Assembly (NCBI GenBank): GCA_963840975.1
Contig: CAWJBC010000014.1
Location: 1-64,000 of the forward strand
From: JAADJA01 sp963840975
GTDB lineage: Bacteria; Bacteroidota; Bacteroidia; Bacteroidales; JAADJA01
DNA length: 64,000 nucleotides
Reading direction: 5' to 3'
Part shown: positions 1 to 8,910 of the stretch, in pieces
Position numbering within the stretch: position 1 is the stretch's first letter
Layout of the letters: the number at the start of each line of letters is the position of its first letter
Program-made: the position numbers and the translations under genes
Notes under the pieces: model-generated
What the model was told of the DNA's origin: nothing
Database searches by the model: none
Seen by the model: the letters and a program-made list of their open reading frames with translations, nothing else

Positions 1-1019
1 AAAGGGTGGTGAAAAAATAGTGTCGACTCGTTAATCGCTGCTTTGCGTTCAATCACGGAAATGCGAAGCCGGCTTTTGTTGGCAAATTGCCCGATTTGCA
101 CTGCTTTTACAGCAACAGACCGGCCCATTTGACCAAAACCCAGAATTACCAGATGAACCTTTCTTGGGTCGCCTTCCCGGATGCCGTCGTGGTCAATGGG
201 TAAACCTTCATTCAACAAATACATAGCCTGCGGGCCATAAGCATCAATAAAACAAAGGGTTTGATTTTCATTTATGTGTCCGGTTGCATGGTTAATTTGT
301 AAAGCATTACGAAGTTCGGCTTCGTTGATATGAATGAAACAGATTCTCGGAGTGTCAAGATTACAATCCACCTTATGTGCCGCCATGGCAATGGCACGAT
401 TGGTTGTATCATCCTGGCATAGTGCATACAGCCCTGAGCGCTATTGAATCCTTGCTTCCTGAAGGATTTCGCTTCGTGGTATTCCAAGGATGAGTGGAAT
501 ACCCAAATGGAACAAGCGTTCTTGATGTCAGGCTCAGGATGGTTTTCTACCGCCACGAATGGGGTGCCCTTTTGATGAAGCATTTCAATAATTGCCATAC
601 CCCTTGGTCGCGCAAACCACAAACTACGACATGATTTCTCTTCCATTTAAGTATCAGTTCCATTCGTTCTCGATGAAAAAGGTACAACGACGTGTTTATC
701 AAAACCAGTAAAGTTGATGCTGCTGCCAGCCAGCGGGCAATCTCTAGTGACAAGGGAACCGGATCACTAAAATGCGGAGCGTGTAAAATAAATAATTGCG
801 CTGAATGATAGAAGGCATTTGATATGCTGATGGGTTCATTGCCTGCATGATAAATGCTATATCCATAGGCGCCAGAAAAATGCGATAGGGAATGTAAAGG
901 CCATGATCCGCAATCGCAGTTTTTCGGATAACAGCCATCCATCCGAAACTGATGAAATTCTGTGTGACATGTGTTTCATGCTCATGGTGATTAAATTCAA
1001 GTTTTAGCAATATTAACAA
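1..1019 (-). pseudogene. RCK (TrkA-N) ion-channel-type protein, frameshifted and cut by window edge
   Basis: At least three reading-frame segments on the minus strand add up to one protein. The N-terminal part is hydrophobic (a membrane segment reading ARWLAAASTLLVLINTSLYL), followed by a Rossmann entry HVVVCGLRDQG, continuing after a shift as AIIEMLHQKGTPFVAVEN, and after another shift as CQDDTTNRAIAMAAHKVD. A second Rossmann entry, VHLVILGFGQMGRS, follows near position 130, and the frame runs off position 1. Two NAD-binding-like RCK modules after a membrane part fit gated K+ channel or TrkA-like proteins. The damage (shifts near 560-620, 400-440 and 780-940) makes it non-functional as written. 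It lies just downstream of a broken SLOG gene in the same orientation, so the two probably formed an operon. Confidence 0.6.
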
Positions 1020-1067
1020 TAAAATTTAATTGTCCGGTAAGGAATATTTCCGTTTTATATCTTATAT

Positions 1068-1993
1068 TTATTCATTTGATTTACATAACAATTTCCATAT
1101 GTTAAGCTGATTGCCTGATAGTTGCAAAATGTTGGGGTAATTTACCAAGGATTTATCTTGCAGGAAATCATTAGCGGCCCTGCCTGAATATTCCAGAAGG
1201 CCAACTTTAGCTCCCAGCGAAAGGGCGATCTGGTATTCCATTGCTGCGATGTCTCCGCCTTCAATGCCTACAGTTTTTACATCTGAAGGATGAATTCCAC
1301 TGTAAACCAGATCACACCAGTAAGTGAGAATATCAAGGACCGAAAAATGATCGGAATCAGTTTCATAGAAACAATCGTAGGCTGTTGATTTGGAAGAATT
1401 CTCAGGAAGTTTCTTTGGCAGGTAAGCAATTAGGCTGAAATCTATAGCACTTTTCTTTTCCAGTTCCAATTTTACCTCTCCAACCAATCCGGGGATTCCT
1501 GCCGTAGTCCCGCCGCTGATAATGGTACCTTTGAAGACACCGTGCATACATTATTCCATGAAAATTTCACGGTAACCAGCAGATTTGGTTTTATTCATAC
1601 CTGACGAACTACCCGCAACAATAATCACCGGGATTTCGAAAGGGCGTTCTTTTATTCTGTGTCGTTCAAGTTGGTTTTTATACTGTTCTTTATCGTGTGA
1701 TTCGGCAGCAGAACATTGAGATATTCAGGTAAAGTTTAATCTGTTCTGAAAGACTCGGTTTTTGTGTTTTCAAATCATTGATAACAGGCTATTTCCTCAT
1801 TAACAGTAATGAGGTTTGTCGGGAAGGGTTCTTTTAAGATAATTTCAATAGCACTTGAATATGTCCTGACAGACTTAGCAGCATCATTAAGTAAAATATA
1901 ATAGTGCCCAATGGCAAATTTAGACTGTAAAAGGTTTATTTCCTCAAGCCTTTTCGCTTCCTGTTTCCAGTATTCAAGGGTATTCATTTTCAT
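1068..1993 (-). pseudogene. SLOG/TRPM-like (LSDAT_prok-type) ligand-binding protein, frameshifted
   Basis: The intact C-terminal segment (1068-1547) contains GTIISGGTTAGIPGLVGEV and later VKTVGIEGGDIAAMEYQIA and GAKVGLLEYSGRAAND, the pattern of the prokaryotic TRPM-type SLOG fold, which is thought to bind nucleotide-derived ligands. Upstream, in a different frame, positions 1555-1710 encode RPFEIPVIIVAGSSSGM and GYREIFME, the strand and loop that normally precede GTIISGGT; the join is broken near 1547-1555. Further upstream an ATG at 1991-1993 opens a helical segment (TLEYWKQEAKRLEEINLLQS) ending at a stop near 1775, with another shift around 1690-1780. So one gene of about 300 codons carries at least three lesions. 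Its neighbour downstream is the RCK channel remnant. Function as a sensor is inferred from the family only. Confidence 0.6.
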
Positions 1994-2160
1994 CTATTTA
2001 CTATTGGCAAAACAGGGTAGAAGGGTGTTTTGTAAGGCAGGATAAAGTTGCCAGTTTTCACCATCGTCTTTTTGAGGAATTGTGAGTGTATAAAGATAAT
2101 GGCGACATCTCCAACGATTAGGATTTGTTTATTGTGGTCAGAACTTGATTGTTTTTCCAT
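1994..2160 (-). pseudogene. Short remnant upstream of the SLOG gene
   Basis: An ATG at 2158-2160 opens MEKQSSSDHNKQILIVGDVA, and after a one-base shift near 2090-2100 the frame continues as QKDDGENWQLYPALQN to a stop at 1994-1996, directly before the next ATG. The opening (two charged residues then ILIVGD) looks like the first strand of a nucleotide or sugar-kinase-like fold. It resembles the start of PfkB-like proteins found beside RyR/SLOG genes, but this is from memory and weak. It may be the truncated N-terminus of a gene whose remainder was deleted. Confidence 0.35.
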
Positions 2161-2297
2161 GATAAGTTGAATTATGGAGTATTTTATAAGAGCATTCAAA
2201 TTTAGAATATATTTTTAAATTCTGAAATAATAATTGTTTTTTCTGTACTGATAGGCTGTCGATTATACCCCCATTTCCGCTTACTTCACCGCACTTG

Positions 2298-2357
2298 CTT
2301 CGGGATGGAAATTTATTGAAGGCGCATAATCATTGATCAATATCTCCCATCCCGAAG
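2298..2357. repeat. 11-bp inverted repeat in intergenic DNA
   Basis: CTTCGGGATGG at 2298-2308 is matched by CCATCCCGAAG at 2347-2357 with a 38-base loop. There is no T-run after either arm, so it is not a standard terminator. It lies between the divergent remnant at 2160 and the HAD gene at 2427. It could be an operator or a relic of a dispersed repeat. Confidence 0.4.
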
Positions 2358-2426
2358 TTTGAAATATTGACTGATTAACAGTAAACGGTCACTATTTTGT
2401 TATTTTTGTAATTCTTTTTTTATCGG

Positions 2427-2966
2427 ATGCAACTGATTATTCTTGATTTGGATGAAACACTGATATTTTCTTCGGTTGAAAAGACTGAAGAGGAATGTGA
2501 TTTTACTCTTTTGGATGTGTATCGGGTTAAAAAGCGCCCTCATCTTGATTATTTCCTTAATTATGTTTTTCGTCATTTCAGGGTAGCCGTCTTGACGTCC
2601 GCATCAAAGGATTATGCTGATGGCGTCATTCAAAATATATTCGATGGCAAAATACCGGAGTTTATTTGGTACCGTGATAAATGCACCATGCGCAGAGATA
2701 TTGAAATCAATCTGCTATACTACGTCAAAAACCTTAAAAAAGTACAGAGGAGTTTCAGAATCTCACTTGCGGAAATAATCATGGTGGACGACAACCCCCG
2801 GTTTGCCGAACTGAACTATGGAAATCTCATTAAAGTGACTCCATGGCAAGGCGACTCGTCCGACAATGAATTGCATAACCTTACGTTGTTTCTCGAAAAA
2901 CTCACGGTAATTGAAAATGTCAGGAAAATTGAAAAACGTAACTGGCGCGACAACATCCTCGTCTGA
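2427..2966 (+). CDS. NLI-interacting-factor-like (FCP1/SCP) HAD phosphatase
   Basis: A 179-residue protein with the HAD motif I near its N-terminus (IILDLDETLIF, residues 3-13, DxDxT form), a motif II threonine/serine in VLTSASKDY (about residue 57) and a motif III acidic pair in IIMVDDNPRF (about 119). The DLDETL form with this short length is typical of FCP1/SCP-like phosphatases, which in eukaryotes dephosphorylate proteins; bacterial substrates are not known to me. It ends on TGA, showing that TGA is a normal stop here. It is monocistronic and transcribed away from the decayed region. No signal peptide, so cytoplasmic. Confidence 0.75.
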   Translation: MQLIILDLDETLIFSSVEKTEEECDFTLLDVYRVKKRPHLDYFLNYVFRHFRVAVLTSASKDYADGVIQNIFDGKIPEFIWYRDKCTMRRDIEINLLYYVKNLKKVQRSFRISLAEIIMVDDNPRFAELNYGNLIKVTPWQGDSSDNELHNLTLFLEKLTVIENVRKIEKRNWRDNILV

Positions 2967-3030
2967 AGGGTAGATTGAAGCTAGAAAAGACGGTTAATTT
3001 TCACTATCTGTAAACTAATCAATATTTCAT

Positions 3031-3885
3031 TTGACAGGAAAGCGGATAATATGGCTGATTTTAAGGTTTATGTGGCAAAACAGATGGGTGCCATTTGATG
3101 CCTTCATTTTTTTTGTGGGTGTGTTCTGGAACTTTAATATCATTCTATTTATGATGATAAGTAAGCAACAGGAGGCTGGCGAGTTGAAATACAGGACGTA
3201 TTATAACATTGAAATGGTGAATGATAAACCAGGAATAGCATTAACCGTTTTCCCGGAACAGGTAAACCTTTATAACCAGGCAGGTGAAAAATGCGGAGTG
3301 CTGCTGAATACACCCATTGTTTACACTTCGGATACTTTAGCAATCTTTTCCGATTCCCTTATCCGTGTTAGGGTTTATGGCTGGGTGTGGAGGCAAAGCC
3401 TTGATGTTAAAGGCAAATTATTGACCGACGAAAATATTCGCTACTGGTCGAACAGCCATATTATCGGGAGGCTGAATGCAGGGTTTACTTTGGATACCAT
3501 CTACACCAACGAATTAAAAAGCTGGATGCTGGTCACTTTCACAGGTTTTGTTCCGAAGAAATGTTTGTTTACACCTGAACAATTTGAACAAAATTCAAGA
3601 TTAAAGCGCTTTTTTTCAAATATCACTCGGAAAGAAACCGTCTCCCGGCGTGTTGGGGGAGTATCAATTAAGCCCACCACCAGGCCACTGATTCACTATG
3701 ATCATTTTATCTGGCCCATCAGGCTGGTTATTTCTTTAGCTGCCTTTGTTATTTCTATGGGTTTGCTGTTGCGCATTTATATCCGATCCGGAACCCAAAC
3801 CCCAAAAGAAAGATTTATCATTTCTTTATACTTTTTCTTTCAGGGTTTGCTGCTGCAACGATATTCTGGTTTATTAGATTTGTAA
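3031..3885 (+). CDS. Membrane protein of unknown function, probable C-terminal frameshift
   Basis: Starts on TTG in this reading (an upstream or internal start is possible). A membrane segment near residues 20-42 (WVPFDAFIFFVGVFWNFNII) is followed by a roughly 190-residue extracytoplasmic region and a second membrane segment near 228-250 (WPIRLVISLAAFVISMGLLL). The last residues as read (QGLLLQRYSGLLDL) are poor. In another frame the same DNA encodes SGFAAATIFWFIRF and continues to a TAA at 3903-3905, a far better third membrane segment, so an indel in the run of T at 3832-3843 is likely. I do not recognise the family. Confidence 0.55.
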   Translation: MTGKRIIWLILRFMWQNRWVPFDAFIFFVGVFWNFNIILFMMISKQQEAGELKYRTYYNIEMVNDKPGIALTVFPEQVNLYNQAGEKCGVLLNTPIVYTSDTLAIFSDSLIRVRVYGWVWRQSLDVKGKLLTDENIRYWSNSHIIGRLNAGFTLDTIYTNELKSWMLVTFTGFVPKKCLFTPEQFEQNSRLKRFFSNITRKETVSRRVGGVSIKPTTRPLIHYDHFIWPIRLVISLAAFVISMGLLLRIYIRSGTQTPKERFIISLYFFFQGLLLQRYSGLLDL

Positions 3886-3994
3886 TAAACGGATTTGTAG
3901 TTTAAAAAAATCAACAGACAATCATGGGTCAGCAATTTTATTCATCATCGCTTGTTTTCATTGAGGATATCCTTCATTTGCATTTTTAGCTATG

Positions 3995-4266
3995 CTATGG
4001 CTTAGCGTCTTTTACTTTTTCCTGTAAATATTTCAAATACTCTTCAACTTCCTGCGACACAAAAATACCTGTCCGTTTCATGTTGTTCATCGTTTCATAG
4101 CATTTACGTCACCAATGAGATGCTTCTTTATTTTCAATTTTCTCGGAAATATCTTGCCATTCTCCAGTATGAAACCCATAGAACTCGGGCGTAATCCGCT
4201 GAGTCAGGAGCACGACGGCGCAGTTCCTCTGCTATATTCATCGAAGCCTAAGCTCCAATCCTGCAA
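3995..4266 (-). pseudogene. Degraded C-terminus of a TPR-repeat protein
   Basis: Read in order on the minus strand, three segments join into one sensible protein end. First comes IAEELRRRAPDSADYARVLW with WRMARYFRE, then after a shift near 4146-4152 KIENKEASHW, then an in-frame TGA where a second W is expected, then RKCYETMNNMKRTGIFVSQ and EYLKYLQEKVKDAKP to the TAG at 3995-3997. The pattern 'LRRRAPDSADYAR ... WWxKxYExxxxMKxxGIFVS' is the usual tail of bacterial TPR proteins attached to NTPase or CHAT-like sensors. It sits downstream of and codirectional with the STAND-TPR gene at 4736-7934, so it may be the remains of a second copy. Confidence 0.55.
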
Positions 4267-4269
4267 TGA

Positions 4270-4735
4270 TGGAATGAACACGGTAAGTCAAGATGATCTT
4301 AAACCGAGACCACCACTTAATGAGATGACTGATAAATGAAGATATATGCTCCATATCACAATCAGTGTTGCCATGTAATGTGCCACTACAAGTGGCCAGT
4401 TATACACTCCCTGATTCCTACGATTCCATCTTAAACATTAGGATGGTATCGCACAAAACGCTCAAGGGTTTGGGTGGATATTTGATGAGTGATTTGTTTG
4501 CATTACTTTGTTTTTAGAATGCTTTTATTGCGGAAAATGGGATTAATAGGTTTATCCCAGGTTTATCTTCGTATATCAATCCGCTAAATTATTCTGATAA
4601 ATCAGGGTGCTAATTTTTGTCATTGTTGATAAAATACGTTTGCAGAGGTTCATTACTTATCTTTTTATAGTTAACCGCTTTGTTCTACATCATTACAAAC
4701 TTGATATGATTAAGTGCATAAATTTACAGATGATC
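4270..4735. other. Non-coding or unrecognisable stretch
   Basis: No open frame with recognisable protein character. On the minus strand a hydrophobic translation (for example HYMATLIVIWSIYLHLSVIS near 4310-4380) hints at a former membrane protein, but stops interrupt every frame. It is probably a continuation of the decay seen at 3995-4266. Confidence 0.4.
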
Positions 4736-6102
4736 CTAAGGTTTACCTTTTATAATCTCCGGCGCCATTCTAGTCAGTTGAGCAAGGATTTTTTCTTCAC
4801 TACACCCTAATTTTTGAAGCAAGTAGGCATAATTATTAATAGCTGCCTGCAAGTGTGGGTGCTGCAAGCCGGTGGCTCGGGTAAAGTGAATAAAAATTTC
4901 AACATGACGCCTCATCAATGGCTCCGCTTCTTCCATGCGGTTGGTGTCTTCAAGCAATCCTGCAAGGTTGTTGAGACTGATTGCCACATTGGGGTGATCT
5001 TTCCCGTAATTTTTTTCCACAATTTGAAGCGCTCTTATCATCAGGGGCTCCGCTTCACCCATGCGGTTTGTGACTTGAAGCAAACGCGCGAGATTGTTTA
5101 AATCTCTGGCCACATTGGGGTGATCTTTCCCGAAGCTTTTTTCATCAATTTGAAGCGCTCTTCTCATAAGCGATTCCCCTTCGCTCAAGCGGTTGGTTTC
5201 TTTAAGAAATAGTGCGAGGTTGCTGAGACGAATGGCGACGTTGGGGTGATCATTCCCAAAGCTTTGTTCATCAATTTGAAGTGCTCTTCTCATCAACTGC
5301 TCCGCTTCGCCCATGCGGTTGGTGGCTCGAAGAATAAGTGCGAGGTTGTTGAGATCCCTGGCTACATTGTGGTGATCTTTCCCGAAGTTTTGTTCATCAA
5401 TTTGGAGAGTTTTCCTAATCAACGGCTCCGCTTCATCCATTCTGTTGGTGTCTTGAAGCAATTGTGCTAGATTATTGAGATCTCTGGATACGTTAGGGTG
5501 ATCTTTCCCGAGGCATTGTTGATCAATTTGAAGCGCTTTTCTCATCAGAGACTCCGCTTCGTTCATGCGGTTGGTGTCTTGAAGCAATTGAGCGAGGTTG
5601 TTAAGGCGGATTGCCGTCTCGGGGTGGTTTTGCCCGAAGCGTTCTTCATCCATTTGTAAAGAGAGCCGGCAAAGTGGCTCTGCCTCCGTATTAAGTGCTG
5701 CATGATGCAGGAAAAAAACCAGTGCATTGGCTGCATTAGAGGTTCGTTCAGGGTTTGTTCCTTTCCGTGTAAGCCATTCTTTAAAGGAATCCAGATAAGA
5801 TTTCCCCATACTTCTTTCTTCGTTCAGGTAAACCCAATAACCAAGAAGTTCGGCTTCATCCCTGTCTAGTATCTTAAGAAAACAATCAATATTAAGCAGG
5901 CATTTGTGGAGGCGTTCAATTAACTCAGCCTGCCGCAATAGCCAAGGTATTTCGTCACAGCTTCGGACAGTGGTTGGTAGGGCTTCAAAATAATCTGATA
6001 GAATAATCCGGAAATCATTCTTTTTATTCGAATCTGGTAAAAAAAATGTTTCTACAGCCTTACGTAAGAATTCATGCGCAAAGTTAAGGATACCGCCACG
6101 GG
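4736..6102 (-). CDS. STAND NTPase, C-terminal segment (TPR array); continues the frame at 6084-7934
   Basis: This is the second reading-frame segment of the DUF4062-NACHT-TPR gene. The upstream frame ends in GLLDPWRYP and stop. Removing one G of the GGG at 6100-6102 (plus strand) joins it as GLLD-RGGILNFAHEFLR, a typical STAND linker. The segment carries about 150 helical residues, then six near-identical 42-residue TPR units of the form HPNVAxxLNNLAxLLxxTNRMxEAExLMRRALQID and a degenerate seventh, ending at a TAG. Kinesin-light-chain-like TPR arrays in STAND proteins usually sense a ligand or partner. With the frame restored the protein is roughly 1,065 residues long. Confidence 0.75.
4871..5626 (-). 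repeat. Six 126-bp tandem repeats coding TPR units
   Basis: Six direct repeats of 126 bp (42 codons) encode the TPR array. On the plus strand the landmark GGGGTGATCTTTCCCG, or a one or two base variant, recurs with exact 126-base spacing near 4992, 5118, 5244, 5370, 5496 and 5622. DNA identity is high enough that copy number could change by recombination or be misassembled. Confidence 0.8.
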
Positions 6103-7934
6103 TCCAGCAGTCCATCTTCCAATGCGGCACGCAGGGGTGCCCAGGTAGCCAAGGGCAACTGGGAGAGGTGGGGGGGCTTAAGCAGTTGCAGAAGTTCGGC
6201 TTCGGATAGACCCCGCCGTGCAGCCCAGATAAACCCGAGGGCATCGCCCACCAAACCCTTGCGGTCATGCTCATAGTCGCGTTGGTAGCGGGTAAGCACT
6301 TTACCCAACAAGGTAGGTATATCCTTTGAAGTCAAGTAATCATCCAAACGTTCATCCAATTTCTCATGCGTACCTGTCACCCGCAGTTCGTCCAACAAGA
6401 TTTTTAGGTACAACGGATTGGCTGCAGATGTTTCCGCAGAAAGACGGTCAAGTCGAGACCCATCAAGCATCTTGCTGAAGCGGGCAAGATAATGAACGAT
6501 CATCCTTCGGCGCTCCTCCCCTGTGAGCGGCTGGATGCGAAGTGCGGGCCATACCCGTTTTTCCAAGATATCTAAGGTGTCGCCCGGGAGTGCAGAAACA
6601 ATAAGCCGCAAGGCCCCGGTAAACGGAAATTCCGGCAACCAGCCTATTAACCTTCCATGGTCTTTGTCTTCCAATTGGTTCAGGGCATCCAGGACAACAA
6701 TAAAGCGAACACCCTTATGTTCTGCTTTAATTCTGGCTTTAGAAAGCCAAAGGGGGAAATCCCTGAGCATATCATCATTAGATTTTGGCAATTCTTCAGG
6801 ATCATCAGTCCAGCGTTTTATTTCCGCCATCAATCTTGTCATGATTTTCCAGTGAACAGAGCCATCGCTTGTTCCTCCAATATAATGTTGAAAAATATAA
6901 TCCTTTGGGTGGGTTTTACGCCAAAGTTCAACCCAGTTTGCCAATAAGGCTGATTTTCCGCTTCCTGATTCACCCAGTAGTAACATGGGCTTCCCGGTCC
7001 CGGATACATGCTCGTCAAGCGCCTGGAAGTATTCCGGCCTGCCAATGTAGGTTTTCCGCCTTACTTCGGCAAACGCATCATGCTCGTTTGCTTCCCTGTC
7101 GATCGGGTCAGGAATATCTTCCAATGGGAATTGGTTTCCAATGGCCTCTTTTAATTGTTCGAGTATTAGCAGAGCCAGGGTATGGGGATCAGGGTAGTTT
7201 TCGTTAAGGAGTATGTTTTTCGCTCCACACATCAGCCTGATCTTATTTTTCAGGGCTTTTTGTTTTTCAGCATCAGCCGGGCTTTCGGCAAGGTAATCTG
7301 CACCTTTCTTTTGGGAATAAGCCGGATCACGGAAATAGAAAAACGATCTGCCTGCCATCTCCGGGTTATTAAGGACACCGTGAAGGGTTTCCAGTTCGGT
7401 AACGCTTTTCCCCTGTAACTCTTTTATCCAGGGCTGTTCCTCTTTAAGGTCGGCGGTAAACGCTTCCTCTCCCGGAACCCATCCGTAACGCTCGCCCAGT
7501 AGCCCGACAAAAAATGGCCGACAGGCTCGGATTTCGTCAAGACAGAGTTTGAGGGTTTCTTTCCGGGTGGATTGTTCCTCGGAAATACCCCAGCGAAGAT
7601 CAACCTCCACCAGTTCCACATATCGTTCACGGCAGAACCGCCTTAGTTCGGTCCAGCAATGGGTCATCAATGCATCCCGCTCTTCCGTCATATCGCGGAA
7701 AGTGGAAGAGATAAATACACGGATTGAACGTTTAGCTGGAATAGATTGATCCACAATATCCATTTCTGGATCCTTCTCAACTTTATTATTAGATTGTTGT
7801 GATTCCGGTATTATCTCAGGAATTATTTCAGGAGATGAAGATTCATTTTCGTTTTTTATTTCCTGCGCTTTATTAGTCAGTGAAGTCTCTTGTTTCTCCT
7901 GTTTTTTGTTAAAAAGGCTTGTCCAGATACTCAT
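6084..7934 (-). CDS. DUF4062-NACHT STAND NTPase, N-terminal segment
   Basis: N-terminal segment of a large signalling NTPase. Residues 1-70 are polar linker; about 71-170 form a DUF4062 domain (IRVFISSTFRDMTEERDAL, then VDLRWGISEEQSTR and PFFVGLLGERYGW), the TEP1/NLR-type domain often fused to STAND ATPases. A NACHT-type P-loop follows (LLLGESGSGKSALLANW, about 322-338), with Walker B FIVVLDALNQLE near 420 and a winged-helix-like region after 480. The frame stops at 6084 because of an extra base near 6100; the TPR array continues in the next frame. Such architectures occur in animal and bacterial innate-immune-like sensors. A defence role here is inference. It is divergent from the TerB-like gene at 8109, with 174 bases between. 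Confidence 0.8.
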   Translation of the reverse strand: MSIWTSLFNKKQEKQETSLTNKAQEIKNENESSSPEIIPEIIPESQQSNNKVEKDPEMDIVDQSIPAKRSIRVFISSTFRDMTEERDALMTHCWTELRRFCRERYVELVEVDLRWGISEEQSTRKETLKLCLDEIRACRPFFVGLLGERYGWVPGEEAFTADLKEEQPWIKELQGKSVTELETLHGVLNNPEMAGRSFFYFRDPAYSQKKGADYLAESPADAEKQKALKNKIRLMCGAKNILLNENYPDPHTLALLILEQLKEAIGNQFPLEDIPDPIDREANEHDAFAEVRRKTYIGRPEYFQALDEHVSGTGKPMLLLGESGSGKSALLANWVELWRKTHPKDYIFQHYIGGTSDGSVHWKIMTRLMAEIKRWTDDPEELPKSNDDMLRDFPLWLSKARIKAEHKGVRFIVVLDALNQLEDKDHGRLIGWLPEFPFTGALRLIVSALPGDTLDILEKRVWPALRIQPLTGEERRRMIVHYLARFSKMLDGSRLDRLSAETSAANPLYLKILLDELRVTGTHEKLDERLDDYLTSKDIPTLLGKVLTRYQRDYEHDRKGLVGDALGFIWAARRGLSEAELLQLLKPPHLSQLPLATWAPLRAALEDGLLDPWRYP

Positions 7935-8108
7935 GGGGTTAATATTAATTTTATATGAAAAAGATTTTGCGATACTTTACCAGTGCTGGTCCGCTGTCAT
8001 TTTATGGGAATTTGGATTTCAATAAATTCTCAAACTTAAAATCAGATCATAAAAATAATTTAAATTTGTGTTCTGACATAAAAAATTCTGAACCCTAAAA
8101 TTAATATC

Positions 8109-8445
8109 ATGTCAACACAAAAAGAAAACTGGAGCTATAAAGATTTTCTGGCTTACCTGCTGTTATATGCCGCAAGCGCAGATTTAAAAGTAACCGAACA
8201 AGAAAAAGAAATGCTGTTTTCAAAGGTCAATGTTGAGGAGTACGACCATGTTCAGAAGCATTTTGAAAAAGAAAATGATTATAGCCGGTTACAGACAATC
8301 CAGTCATTCAGGAAAAAGTATTATGACAATGATAAGTCTATAGAAAAATTATTCAGGGAACCTGAAGGAAATGTTCCTCGCTGATCAAAATTATAACTCA
8401 GTAGAAAAGGGATTCTTTATGGGGTTGAGGAGGATTTTGAAATAA
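8109..8445 (+). CDS. Small TerB-like helical protein (C-terminus in shifted frame)
   Basis: As written the frame ends at 8384 after 91 codons with an implausible tail (REPEGNVPR). Dropping one C of the CC at 8361-8362 gives REL-KEMFLADQNYNSVEKGF and continues to a TAA at 8443-8445, about 111 residues. The restored pattern (acidic helix with AASADLKVTEQEKEML near residue 25 and FLADQNYNSVEK near 90, each a D/E-rich calcium-like loop) fits TerB-like or tellurite-resistance-type helical domains. It is divergent from the STAND gene and could be co-regulated from the shared 174-base spacer. The assignment is tentative. Confidence 0.5.
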
Positions 8446-8520
8446 GGTTTAAGCTCGCCTGGTTTGAAAAATTTGTATTTTTATCTCTTTTCATTTAAGG
8501 GTTGGTATCGTTTTCAGCAA

Positions 8521-8910
8521 TCAGGAAATGAGTTTATCAGTTACCGGCGATTCCCTTTTTATTCTGTTGATGTGCTGGTCAATCCGATAAATCCTCATTA
8601 GCGCTCGAACAATGAGATAAATTCCAAGTACAACCAAAATAGCATTAAGAATTACAACGGGTATAAATAAACTCATCACCTCCCTTAATGAATAAAGTTT
8701 TGAGGTGGCAATCAGCACACTCATAACTGAAAGGGGTAATGCAAAAACAGCGATACCCGTTCGCAACACGGACAAAGATGTACGCTTTTCGGCAAAGAGC
8801 AATTGCAATTCATTGATCAGGAATTGCATTTTTTCTTCCGGGTTACCAGGTGCATCCATTTTCAACTCACCTGATTTTATTTTATTCCTGCTTATCATGA
8901 TATTTTCCAA
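8521..8910 (-). CDS. DUF202-like small membrane protein
   Basis: A 129-residue protein with a cytoplasmic N-terminus, the LFAEKRTSLSVLRTGIAVFA stretch (about 38-57) and two membrane segments (about 47-68 and 78-102). A charged 'AEKRTxLxxxRTGIA' motif leading into the first helix is characteristic of DUF202/YidH-like inner-membrane proteins. The C-terminus is basic. It is convergent with the TerB-like gene. The start could be at the second methionine (MISRNK). Function unknown. Confidence 0.55.
   Translation of the reverse strand: MENIMISRNKIKSGELKMDAPGNPEEKMQFLINELQLLFAEKRTSLSVLRTGIAVFALPLSVMSVLIATSKLYSLREVMSLFIPVVILNAILVVLGIYLIVRALMRIYRIDQHINRIKRESPVTDKLIS

Noticed and set aside
4814..5470. 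Plus-strand frames inside the TPR array
   Set aside because: They are antisense shadows of the repeated TPR codons.
4871..5626. Regular repeats that could pass for a CRISPR array
   Set aside because: The 126-bp unit is coding (42-residue TPR), with no short direct repeats separated by unique spacers and no cas genes.
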